NCBI GenBank assembly: GCA_019096065.1
Contig: JAGUCH010000001.1
Coordinates: 1,364,001-1,428,000 of the forward strand
Reading direction: 5' to 3'
DNA length: 64,000 nt
Source: Paracyclopina nana
Taxonomy: Eukaryota > Arthropoda > Copepoda > Cyclopoida > Cyclopettidae
Numbering within the stretch: the first letter of the stretch is position 1; each line of letters starts with the position of its first letter. This document shows, one piece after another, positions 43,387 through 55,100 of the stretch. Below the pieces are notes generated by a model. It saw only the letters and a program-made list of their open reading frames with translations. It did no database searches and was not told where the DNA came from. The position numbers and the translations under genes were made by a program.

Positions 43387-44234
43387 TTAACCTCGACTCC
43401 CGAAAATGCTGCTGCCAATTCTGATATTTGTGCTGCCCATCCTGATGGCCTCTTCGAAGTCATTAGACATCCCCATGGACAACTCTATGCTCTTTTCAGG
43501 CACGTTTAGGATATCGGCTACTTTTCTATTAAAAAGAGAATAAGGAATTAAAATTATGTGATAATTCGATTGATGATATTGTGTTACTTTCGGCAGTCGA
43601 TGAGAACTTGAAAATCTGGATTCGGCCCAGATGCGTTTATCGAGTGTGCAACCGCTCCTATTGTCATCAAGCCTTGGAATTTCAAGTTGGGGCATTTCTC
43701 AACGATGTGTTTCACAACTGTCACCACTTCACCTGGCTCTATGCCACCTTTGCTCTCCTCGCCTGAAGTATTGACCTAAGAATTAAGATATATACATGTT
43801 AAAACCACTGGGAAAATTCAAGAATTTTGCATCACCTGAATGAATATGTTGAACGGCTGTATGTTCAGAGATAAGCAAGTGGATTGAAACTTTTCAGCCA
43901 ACTTTAAGCTTGAAATTGTCTCTACTGCTGCCAAGTTGGGGATTTCCGCCATTTTCCTCACTTTATTGGCTTGGCATTGGCCGATAAAGTGCCATTTAAA
44001 ATCGGGACACTTTGCGGCGATCAAGGGGTCGCTGGCTTTCTGCTTGAGCTCTTGGAAGTAGTTTTCGCCAAAGTGTCTTTGACCTGTTTCATAAGCCTCA
44101 ATCACCATTTCTCTTGGTTTCGTCTTGGACACTGCAACCAACCTTGGCATTTCTAGTGCACGACTTGATTGATGAGAAGAGTTGTAAACATTGCTGATTT
44201 GACCCAAAATTTGCTTCAACCTCTGCCCAATCAT
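43387..44234 (-). CDS. PLPBP: PLP homeostasis protein (PROSC/YggS family), 241 aa, three exons
   Basis: Exons 44234-43836, 43775-43588 and 43525-43387; phases 0 and 2 join correctly. The protein shows the whole family signature: [10 protein letters not shown] with the PLP-binding lysine at residue 37, [51 protein letters not shown] and [13 protein letters not shown]. Family members bind pyridoxal 5'-phosphate on a TIM-barrel fold and buffer free PLP for delivery to apo-enzymes; no enzymatic reaction is established. Length is slightly shorter than human PLPBP (275). The start codon is 424 bp from that of NFXL1 on the opposite strand, so the two probably share a promoter region. Confidence 0.95.
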
Positions 44235-44658
44235 TTTATTTTCGAATTTTACCTTTTCAAGATTTTGAAGATATTAAAAGAAAATAACCAGAAATTGTGC
44301 GTCTTTTTTAAGGCATTTCCCGAATTCCCTTAATAGTGGAATAATTCGCTTTCTCATATTTTACAGTAGAAAATGAAAAAATACATGCTTTTTAAATCTT
44401 AAGAATAAATGCGTGATTAATTCATAACGTTGATTACCCAAGTTTATCAAGAATTTGGCTCAAAATAACAAGCTTGGCTTATTTTTCGGTCGGATATGAG
44501 AGCGTTGGCGGAAAAAGAAGCCAAAATAGTAACTACATTCTTTTTCTCGTTAAAACGCCGAGGTGAATTGTTTTGCTGCCGCTCTTCACAACATTGACAG
44601 GAAGAGCATCTGGTAAAATAGACGTTCTGATATTCCAACGTCATCAAGAATCCAGACC
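44235..44658. promoter_or_regulatory. Bidirectional promoter region PLPBP/NFXL1
   Basis: The 424 bp between two divergent start codons must hold both promoters and leaders. No TATA box is evident in either direction. A GC-richer patch at about 44550-44620 (CGCCGAGG, GCTGCCGCTC) lies nearer NFXL1. The arrangement is typical of TATA-less housekeeping gene pairs. Confidence 0.5.
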
Positions 44659-47491
44659 ATGACTAGGACATTCGAAGAAGCTAGTCGCGAAATTCAGGTA
44701 AGATTCAGCCCCATTTCATTTACATTTGGAATCCACATGCATTGTCGTTTTGATAGGCTTCACTGAAGAGGCACCTGGGAAATGCCCAATTATACGAAGA
44801 CGAGCTTGAATCCAGCGAAGAGTCGAGTGATGAAGTGATTCTCGGTGACTCGGACGAGCTTATCGACAAGGTTTTCGCGGCCTACAATGTAGGCCCCACT
44901 TACAACACTAGCAGCATTGATGTGAGGACAAAAGAGGCTTTGCTCCAGACCATTGGGTCGTCTGGTTCCTGTCTGATCTGCATATCCGATGTGAAGAAGA
45001 AGGATGCAATCTGGTCATGTCAAGAATGTCATTGCGTGCTGCACATGCAGTGCATTCAACGGTGGGCAAAAGACAGCATTTTCCAGCAAAAAAGAGACGT
45101 TGAGAACGAAAATGCGCCCGACTTGAGAGGCAGCTCCAGACAACTGCCGAAGCAGCTTGATGTCTTTCAGTGGGGATGTCCAAAATGTCGGTCCACCTTT
45201 TTGGAGTCCCAAATTCCCAACAGGTACACCTGCTATTGCGGCAAAGTTGTGGATCCTCCGTTTGATCCTTGGATTGTTCCACATTCTTGCGGCGAGGTTT
45301 GCGGCAAGAGCTTGAAACCGGACTGTGGCCATCAGTGCCGACTCCTTTGCCATCCTGGTCCTTGTCCACCTTGTCCGCAAGTTGTCCAATCCAAATGTTA
45401 CTGTGGGCAGACGGCTCCATCTACCAAGAGATGCTTCAACAAAAACTGGTCTTGTGGAAAACCGTGCAATAAGAAGCTCACCTGTGGCCAGCATTTGTGT
45501 CCCATACCGTGTCACGAAGGGGACACTTGTCCGCCATGCAATAGAAAAAGTGTTCAGCTTTGTTTGTGCCAAAGGCACCAAAAGCTTTGCGAGTGTTCGG
45601 AGCCGCAATGGCAATGCCAAGACAAGTGTGGCACCAAGCTGGAATGTGGCTACCACATGTGTGAAATCATTTGCCACGAAAAGATTAGCTGTCCTCCTTG
45701 TCCTCTGAGTCAGAAACGTCATTGTCCTTGTGGCAAAAGCCAGTACCAAGTGAGCATCAACTTGATAGTTTTGCATTCATGCTGCTAATAATATGATTTC
45801 TTTAGCTACCCTGCACGGTTGCCACGCCCACGTGTGGTGACACTTGCGGCAAAACTTTGGCCTGTGGCACCCATGTTTGCATGGAAAGGTGCCACCGTGG
45901 CACATGTGGCTCATGCCTTCAGGTACCACGTGAAATCTGATATGAAATCTTGTAATCTTAAGCAGTATGTTTTTATTTAGATGATTGTCAAGCTATGCAA
46001 GTGTGGCGCGAAGAAAAAGGAGGTGTCTTGCGCGAAAGAGTACACGTGCGACATCAAGTGCAAGAATCTGAAAGATTGCAAAAAGCACACGTGCAACCGA
46101 AAATGCTGCGACGGACAAGAGTGTCCTCCCTGTGATCAAATTTGCAACAAGACACTAGCGTGCAAAAATCACAAATGCAGCTCCAGATGCCACCAAGGAT
46201 CCTGTTACCCTTGCACGTTGACAAAGGAGGTCTCCTGCAACTGTGGCTCAAGCAGAATGCTCGTTCATTGCGGCATGGAGAAAAGCGTCAAGCCGCCCAA
46301 GTGTCGTCAAAAGTGTCGCAACCCACCGGAATGTCATCACGAACAGCAGCAGCCGCATGCTTGTCACTTTGGCTCGTGCCCTCCCTGCAAGCAAGTATGC
46401 GACAAACAGATGACATGCGGCCACGTGTGCCCAACCACGTGTCATGACCAAGTGCTGGTCAAAATCAACGATACGAAGAAAGCTTCAACTCCTTGGGAGG
46501 ACACCGGTCCCAAGTCTGAAATCCGTGAGCTGGATTGTCCCCCATGCCAATTTCCGGTCGCTGTCACCTGTCTCGGTGGTCACGAGACTGCGGATTGGCC
46601 GTGCAGCCTAGCCAAATCTGGATCATGTGGGCGGAAATGTGGCCGCATGTTGCCCTGCACGAATCACACTTGCCTCCGTGATTGTCACAAGGTGAAGAAC
46701 GCTCCTAATGACCTGCAATGCGGATCGAACTGTCGGAAGTGCGAATCGGAGTGCCTCAAACCGAGGCCTGAAGGGTGCAGCCACACCTGCTTGAAACCGT
46801 GTCATCCTGGGCCGTGCGATCCTTGTGGGCAGATGATTCGAATTCGGTGCAATTGTGGCATTGCCCAATTGTACGTCAAATGTGGAGAGTGGACTTCAGC
46901 TGAGGAAACTGCAAAGAGGCAAATGTCTTGCTGCAACGACCAGTGTCCAAAACAAATGGAGTGCGGTCACCGGTACAGCAGTTCAGAATTATCCTAGTAA
47001 ACCTCAAATCAATTGGCTTTTTTAGGTGTACCATGATTTGCCATATTGGCGACTGTTCGACCCGTTCAACGTGCAAGAAAAAGATCAAGTTGTATTGCTC
47101 GTGCAAGCGCAAAAAGGTCGAGTTTCAGTGCTGCAAGGCAGTCGATCAAAAGGTTCCTTGTGATGATGAATGCAACGCGTTGAAACAAAAGGTAAAATCA
47201 ATTAGAGAGTTATAAACCCATTCAACGTTATCATTATTTTTCAAGGCTCGTGCTGAGGAGCAGCAAATTCTTAATCAAAAGAAGGAGGAATTGGAGAGGG
47301 CGCAAAGAGAGGAAGCGGAAAGATTTCAAGCAAAGGCCGAAGGGAAAAGACGAAATCGAAGAAATCGAAGGAACCTCAGTGAAACTGAAGAGACTGGAAT
47401 TTTGCAAAAGGTCAAGCTGCCATTGTTGGCAGGAGCATTTATCAGTGCAGTAGTTGGATTTTTCGCCTTCTACTTCCGCAGAGAGCTTTGA
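44659..47491 (+). CDS. NFXL1: NFX1-type zinc finger protein with C-terminal membrane anchor, 850 aa, six exons
   Basis: Exons 44659-44697, 44757-45749, 45806-45922, 45981-46972, 47026-47191 and 47246-47491; all phases join. After an acidic N-terminus there is a RING/PHD-like zinc domain (C85 LIC..., C..CH..H..C, ending WGCPKC at about 150). About ten NF-X1-type fingers follow from about 180 to 770, for example [53 protein letters not shown] and [15 protein letters not shown] charged coil ([20 protein letters not shown]) precedes a single membrane segment ([20 protein letters not shown]) and a short FRREL tail. The finger array plus terminal anchor defines NFXL1 rather than NFX1, which has PAM2 and R3H domains. 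The RING-like region suggests ubiquitin-ligase or transcription-related function; the substrate is unknown. Its stop is 33 bp from that of the convergent kinase gene. Confidence 0.93.
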
Positions 47492-47524
47492 TTCCAAAGT
47501 CAATTGGAGAATAGATGTGTGGGT

Positions 47525-49112
47525 TCAAAAAATGAGGCCCAAATCGAAGGCCTCGTCAATCATATCAATAAGCCTTCGGTTGATCTCAACGAGCATTTCC
47601 ATCTCGTCGTCTTTGGGAGGCTGTGAAAAGTGATTCAGCCTCCATGTGTAGAAATCCTTCATGGCTTGCCTGGATGACATTGGATTTTGCTCGATGGGAT
47701 TCAACATGAGGGTGATGACATGCATGCCCAAAAGCATTGTTGGTGCTTGCATTTGCATGATTTCAGCCTTCACTTGTTGAGCTGTGAGATGAATTGCAGC
47801 ATTTTCCAAGTAAGGCTGCAAGCTTTCGTAGTAGACTTGAATGCATTCATCCACGTGCTTTTTTCGCCATGCTGAGTCAGTGCAAGAGTAAAAGTAGTAC
47901 CAAATGTCTCTTCCAGGATGCGAAATGGTAATGCCTTGATAGTCAATGAAGGAAATCTGCCGAAAAGCCAAAACCAATATTTTTTAATTTGGATGTTTGA
48001 TTTTTTACTTTTGAGTGATCTTGCGAGATGAAAAAGTTATTGGTCCAACAATCGCCATGTACGATTGTGGCAATTTTTGAACTTGTCTCGTCAACTGGTC
48101 CGACCACTTTTAAAACGGTTTCTACTGCTTTTTTCTTTCTGAATTGGCTCAATGCATTGACTTTTTCAATGGGTCTTCCAAGCGCCACAAACTGATTTTC
48201 AACAGCTCTGAAATATCCAGCTTTATTAAATTGATTTGCAATTAATCCAATTTATTCTTACCTTAGCATGTTCAGCATGTCTTTGTACAATGCTTTCATT
48301 TTGGATGATTTCATGGTGAGAGTTGCAATTAGCTGCTCCTTATTGAGCCCGCCAAGAGTTTTGGGCTTTTGATGGGTCATCCAAGCGATCCAAATGCCGT
48401 GGAACTTTGCCAGGTTTTGCATGACCAATTTCGCGACGGCCACATCAGGAATTTGGTTCTTGTTCAGAATCACCATTGGTCCTCCAATCCGATTCGGGTC
48501 TCTTAAATCCTCCATAACTAAGAGGCCTTTGTCTCGTTTGCCGAAAAGGAGCAGAAGCATGAAATTTTGCCTCTCAATCCATTGCTGCCTAAATACTTGT
48601 CATTTACCAATTTTATATCATTAATTAATTATTTGGAGAAAACCCAGTTTCTGGCTCACAGTATTTTTTAAGCATTTTAAAAAGTACCTGTAGTCATTGT
48701 GAAATGAGGTCATTGCGTGAAAACAAACTGGACTGATGCCCTCAATTTCTGGGTAAACTTTGCGCAATTCTGGGTAAGCTTCCATATACCAAAATGTTTC
48801 CCGCATAAAAGGCTTCATCATCCTTGACAGCATTTTCTGCAAGGACGATTGTATGGGCTCTTTTATCACGATTTTAATGGGAGCATCTCGGCTGCTCAAT
48901 TTGACAATCTTCTTCGAGATATCGGACTGAAAGTGAGAATTGAGTCCCATACTCGAGTCGTCTTCCTTGATCCACTCAATTTCGATAAAGGGATCATTGT
49001 AGTGTTTTCTGAAAATCAGCCTTAAGCTGTCTTCATTGATTTGGCACAAGTGTTGAACCCTGCTTATTTTCCCCATAGATTTTGTTGCACTGAATCGTGG
49101 AACGTTTTGCAT
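47525..49112 (-). CDS. CHK/EcKinase-like small-molecule kinase, about 460 aa, four or more exons
   Basis: Exons 49112-48688, 48588-48262, 48207-48009 and 47956-47525; phases join. Motifs of the choline-kinase-like fold are present: the ATP-lysine strand APIKIVIKEP (K84), RETFWYMEAYPELRKVYPE, LLVMEDL, the catalytic loop IVHGDCWTNNFF (D303, N308) and the metal-binding FIDYQG (D322). Insect relatives include ecdysteroid 22-kinases; the larger family is expanded in arthropods and nematodes and linked to steroid or xenobiotic phosphorylation, so the substrate here is not predictable. The start is provisional: an acceptor-like TTCAGATAG lies about 35 nt before the ATG with a continuing frame, so another 5' exon is possible. 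It is tail-to-tail with NFXL1, 33 bp between stop codons. Confidence 0.88.
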
Positions 49113-52100
49113 GACCTTGGTTGCATCATAATCTGCATTGAGGTTTCCTATCTGAATACAGATTTATGAATTTCAACGGAAAATCCTCCCATGCAATCTC
49201 GCAACCTCTCCCGCATTTACTGCGCTTTTTTTGCTATAACTTATAGAGAGTAATTATGTCACCTTAAAAAAGAAGCCAACATCTATTCTTTTTACATGAA
49301 AAGCTTATTTTCAAAATTCAATTTTAACGAAATTATGGGGGTAAAATACAAAATTAACTAATTTAATGCTCATGCCTAAATAAGGCTTAAATAAGCTGCA
49401 AAAGCCATGTTTTGAAATAATTTGGGCGGCTTTTTTCGGCATCTTGTGCTTTACCAGAATGGCATTGTAGTTGACTCGATGGAGCGCGTTATTATACCTG
49501 ACATAATGATGATCACCTGCACCGTAGTTAAGTTGCTGCTGCTGCTACTGAATTTTGTTCTACCCCTCTTAGCTCTTGGAGCAGCTAGCGAGGGGACGCC
49601 GTGGGAGCTTGCAATTACAATTTACTACACAGTGGCCAATTGCTTGAAAACTCACATTTGTCTCCCTCTTGAAATAATATTGCTCCTTGCGATGATGATG
49701 AGCCATTTTTATGGCCGTAGTTGAAAGCCAATAAAAACCATGCAGTTGAAAGCCAATAAAAAACCAGCTGATTGTTTATGCTCAACTCGGAGGAACGAGG
49801 CCAGAAATGGAGCCTAGTTTTTGATGCCTGCTTTGAGCTCAGGTTTCCCCAGTGTTCGTGATCTGCTTTTATTGCTATCTAGTATTAAGGCAGCAATGTG
49901 TGAGGTGGTGGCCACTCTTGATTCCAATTTCAAGGATGATCATCATCAAGTTGGACTTCTACTGCTTTTCCCAGCCAAAATGAAGCTATTTCTCGTTGGC
50001 TTCCTCAGAAGGTGAAAATTATCCTATAACCGAGCATAAAACATGGGGGGAGGTAAAATAGTAGCAGCATAGTAGGAGAAAAACCGTTTGTTCCAGGTGT
50101 GACTTTGACGAATGAGGAAAAATTGCACTGTTTCACCGATGCTGTGAGAATCGGACTTTTCCCATTTATGAGAGAGCACACTATAGTGATTGTGAGTGAC
50201 CGACACGAGGAGGTTTTATTATGGTTTTAACAAGGACATTTTGTTGGCTTTGCCCTTTGTCAGTACCACCTTACAACAAGCATCCCTCTTCACCGAAGCT
50301 GCAAAAGCCAAATAGCCCCATTTTTAGAGCCTGGCTGAAAAGCAGGTGAAATATGGCTGACAATTTCCACAAAGTAATTTGTGACACCTCGACCGGATTA
50401 ACCAAACGAGCTCTCATCTTTGTTAGCAGAGGATTAATTTCCCAGCCAACCAGTTCCTATACCTAGTAATGAACTCTCAAGGGATTTTGAAAAATTACCA
50501 GAAGTGGCTTTTTCCATTATTTACTACTTTTGGCGTTTTTTAGGCTGAAATGGCGAAAAAAGCCGAGTCTCGCTCCAATTTTCCGCTAAATCGCAGCGCC
50601 ATCTCGCGGAAAAGCTCCGTACTACTTTTCAAGTATTATAGTGGATATGTGTTTTGAGAATCCTTTAAAGTTGGTGAATTCGAGTGTGGTTTTGTGGCTG
50701 AAGCAGAGAAGTTGTAGCAGCAGCAGCAGCAGCGATTTCCTGTCTGAATGAATGACGGGCAGGGCAACTTGTGTGTGAACTGTGCAAAACAAAATATTTG
50801 ACCATCATCGTTCGTCGTCGTCGTCAACTGGTCTCTTAGATGATGAAGAAGTAAAGCCAATTTGCTTCATGCTTTGACGCAACGTTCGATTTGCTCAATA
50901 ATAAAAATTGGCCATTTTGGTAATGTGCAGCCATTACTGCAACCTTTCGTTCTGCTAAAAATATTTTTCATTATTTTAGTGAATTTTGGGCTCGTTTGTA
51001 GCATTGTTAAAGGCTCGTAAAAGCTGGCTTATCTGAGCTTATGCTACTACACTTGCTCCTTATCTTTGGCTTAATGTACAGCTCGGGTCTAATTGGTCAA
51101 CCAAGCACCTTGGGCTGTAATGCTACTATCTTGGTTAAAGGGGGATAAGCAATTGGCATGCTTCTGCTAACTCAAATCTTCATCATCATCGGCTCCTTTG
51201 ACGCGGAGCCCTGATTACAAAAAACAAAGAAAAAATCGAGCTAACGGGATTATGAAGATCATGAGTGATGAGAGGAAGCCATTAATTTAAAAATCCCTGT
51301 TTACTCCTTTTTTAAAAGGGATAACTAGCTAGTTAGCCGTTAGTAATTTCATTTCGGGGGAAAGTGATGATCATCGAGCGGATTTCCGTTCTCAAATCAC
51401 GGCCAACCTTTTTCCCAGACCGAAAAACCATTTTCGGATTGCGTACCAACTTTCGCCTGAACCACTATCAAAAACACGTACCAAAAGGACAACAGAGAGG
51501 CTTTGCCTTTTTCCTCTTTTTTAAGGCTAGGCGGTTTAGCAGAAAAGAGAGCTCGAGCAAAAAGAAGGAAAAATGAATGGAGTGTGAAGGGAAGCCCACA
51601 GGGGGCCAAACTTGCACCACAATGCTCAGAACTTGGGACCCTTGAAAAAATGGCTCCAAATAGTCAAATTGCTCCTCTCTCACAGTTTACATTTGTGGCC
51701 ATGTATTGAAAAAAGAAAACCTCCCTTGCTTTATCCACAGCTGCGGCTTTTTGCCTTTTTGGTCCCCATAAATACCTGCAAATAGAAATGTCCAAAAATT
51801 GCTTTTTTTAATGTTTTTCATGTTCTTACTGCTCTTGTTGACTAGTACATGCCAATTCAATTAGAGAACAAAACAATATGTAGCTTTTTACCATTCAAAA
51901 GTTCAAAAGGCAGTAATAACCATCATTGTCCGCGAATGTCATAATCACTGTAATTTTTCAGCGTAAGACCAGTGTGCGCTTGGATGTAATAAACGTTTTT
52001 CTTCAAAGTGAATAAAGCGTGACATTGAAACACAACAAGAAGCTTCGACATGAAAACTTTGAAGTCAAAAACGCGTGCGACCAAAAATCTGGATATCATG

Positions 52101-55100
52101 GTTAGTCGTCCCAGAGCGAAGCAGATGTTTAATTTGCCTTTTTTCCATTTTTGAGATCCCTATCTCACCTGTCAATATGTGGCACTTTACAGGTATCTCT
52201 CCTCTTTGTTTCGTGTTTAAGAGATTTTTCATCCGATATCTATGCTTTTCCGCAACATCAACGCATTTTCCCTCGACTCGCGTATCTTTACCGTGCGCGC
52301 CCTAAATTGAGCCCGCTCAAAAACAAATTATTTTCTCATTGCAGAAATTGAAATGAATTTCGTTGGTCAGAAATTAAGGTAGTTTGGGCATTAAGCTAAA
52401 ATGTTCTCTTTTTGCAAATTGCCATTTGTTGTGAATTTGCCATAATTCAGGGGTTACTTTACGGTAAGTTCTAGAGGGTGATGTCGGATTTCCGGTGTGC
52501 AAAGCTCTCTCTCTGAGTGTGCATGTAATACACAGTGGCCATTCCTTTGTTGCTGCTACTGATGATGATCATGAACTTCACGACTGGCTGGCTGCATTTT
52601 ACAGTGTGCAATTGAAAATAATGGTTCTGTTCTCCCAAAAGTGCCCAAATATACTGCTACTACCACCATAGAGCAATATTACGGTAATTAATGATGATAA
52701 AGCAGAAATGGCCACCTGCATCTTTTTTCTCACAAAAATTGGGCCGATCTTTAGGCGAGGACCACCAGCATTATTATTGTCCCATCATGACTTGTTTGTC
52801 TCGATCATGATGAGACTCATTAGAGCATGCACAAGAGTCCAGATTAATTTTTTTGTTTTTTGGCCCACCAAAAAAAGCCGGCCTGCAGCTGCTGCTGGCC
52901 AAAATTGGGAAAAATGGCAGGGAAAACCGCAATTAATTTATATAATAGTACATAAGAGTTGAACGACTGCGTTCTGGTTCAATGCATTTTGAGATTTTCA
53001 AAGAATCATCACATGCCATTCAGTCATCATGTAGTGCGGCTTTTTGAAAAATTCCGTCTGGTAGCGCTCCGGTTTTGTTTGTAAACAAAACTAACATGAA
53101 GAGCGCGGCGGGCTGACATTTTTGGGGCTTTGATTAATTTTTCCTGTTTTAACCAAAACAAAAGCCTGTTCTATACCAGGATCAGAAATGATGCCTGGGG
53201 TGATTGCAACGCTAGATTTGTGAGACAATGGCATCAGTTATAGGGGATGAGAGTGTACTATATAGAATAGGTGATGTGGCTCAAGTTTGGCAGTTTTTTT
53301 TTTGCCAAGGTGCAAATTAAAATCCAATCTTCTATTCATCATCATCACTGTTCCATTTTTGCTCTAATATGGATCCCTAATGACTGCTGTGTTGCGCCTG
53401 CAAAATAAATCACCTTATTATGGCTTGGAAAAATGTAATCATAAACGGTCGCGTCGTGCTCTCGCAACATCATGAATGCTTGTTCTGGTTCAAGGACAAG
53501 CTGCATCACTTCTGTTGACCGTAATTACGAATTTTTCACTACTATAGCCCGTGTTGCTTCATCATTATGTGGCATATACAAAATTGGGGCTGATGCAAGT
53601 AAAATACTGCTAGGCTTTTGTGGTGCAAGTTGATACATCATTAACTTGAGATAAGATGATCAGAAGCTTGGGATGACAGCTGACTTTTCAAAAAGAAGGG
53701 GGTCAATAATATGAGCCCATTTTGTCAGCCTTGTAATTTCACAACACTTAGTGTCATTTTTCAAACTGAAGCCAGTTCTACGCTTTATAGGTGATGCTTA
53801 TGCAGCAGGATAAAACTCCTTTTAAAATTATTGTTTTATTATGCTATGGTGGAGTGAAAAATTGGCCAACTTTTTTCTTTTGATTTTTGTGAAAAGTTCA
53901 ATCATTATTCGATTTTCCACGCATGATGCCCAATTTCACAGAAGCGTTTTTGGCGGGGCTTAGATCATTATGGAATTGGCCATCAGGTCAAGAAAAATAG
54001 TAGCTGTTGGTGCCCCTAGGGGTCACCCAAACTCTGTCTATTAAACACGGGGTTGTTACATTTGGACACGAGTACCCACACAGGGTCTTTCAAATCACAG
54101 CTCTTATCATTAGTCTTATCTACAAATCAGGTAAAGGCTAATCAAAACTTATCAAGATCCTGGCTCCTAACTAAAATACTAAAATTCAAAGGTTTCTTTC
54201 AACTTTAGAAATAGTAGAAAATAACAACAAACAATCCTTTTTATTATCGAGTGCATTTTCTGCTCTTGGAGTTCTCAAAGTATTTTTTTAATAACCCATA
54301 GTTTCATCAACTTTATTCCACAACTAAGTAAATATGTGCTTTGTTATGGTTAATTTTTTGTTGTTACCTCTCACAATATGCATAATATTACCTCTATTGT
54401 AAAGAAAAAAGGTAAATTTAGGTAAATAAGAGCTTTTTTTACTTGAAGTACCCTGTATTGAATGGTTACTACTACTACTACGTGTTCTCTTGCTAAGACT
54501 ACAGGGTATATATGGTACTAATTTACGATCAAACGTCAAGCAAGTCTGGTAATTACACGGCCCAGAGTGTTGGAAATAACAGCTGCAGTAAAAGTTTTCT
54601 GCAAAAGATCATCAGTGTACGCCATAGTCATTCTGCTCTCAAAATGGGCGGATCACCAAATTGGAGAGATGCTAAAGTATCAGCTGGAAAATATGAAAAT
54701 GTCCTGAACCCGAGCAGCACTCAAATGACTGCAGCAGCAATTTTCAAGTGCGCGCCTTAATGTAATTCGAGATGTTGGCGGATCGCTTTTAACCCGAGCC
54801 GAATTACAAGTATGGTGCGTGTGGCACATGGTCAAAATGGTCAATTAGAGAAAACTCTCGACTTTCGAATGAGAGAAGCGAGCCCAAAAAATAATTGGGT
54901 TGTTACTTTGCTTATTGCAGGTATAGGGTTATATTGGTATAAATAAATACCTGTGCAATGGGACTTTATTGCTTTATTACCGTCTCAACTTTGTCCTTAC
55001 TGAGCAGCCTCTTTTTACGGCTCCCCAATTAATTTCTCATGTTAAACAACAGTTGATGAATGGTTTTTACTGGCCTGAAACTCATTCATCCCACTGCTGG

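Noticed and set aside
49422..50015. Short hydrophobic plus-strand frames that look like membrane proteins
   Set aside because: Leu-rich translations come from CTGCTG and similar simple sequence; no signal, splice or family support.
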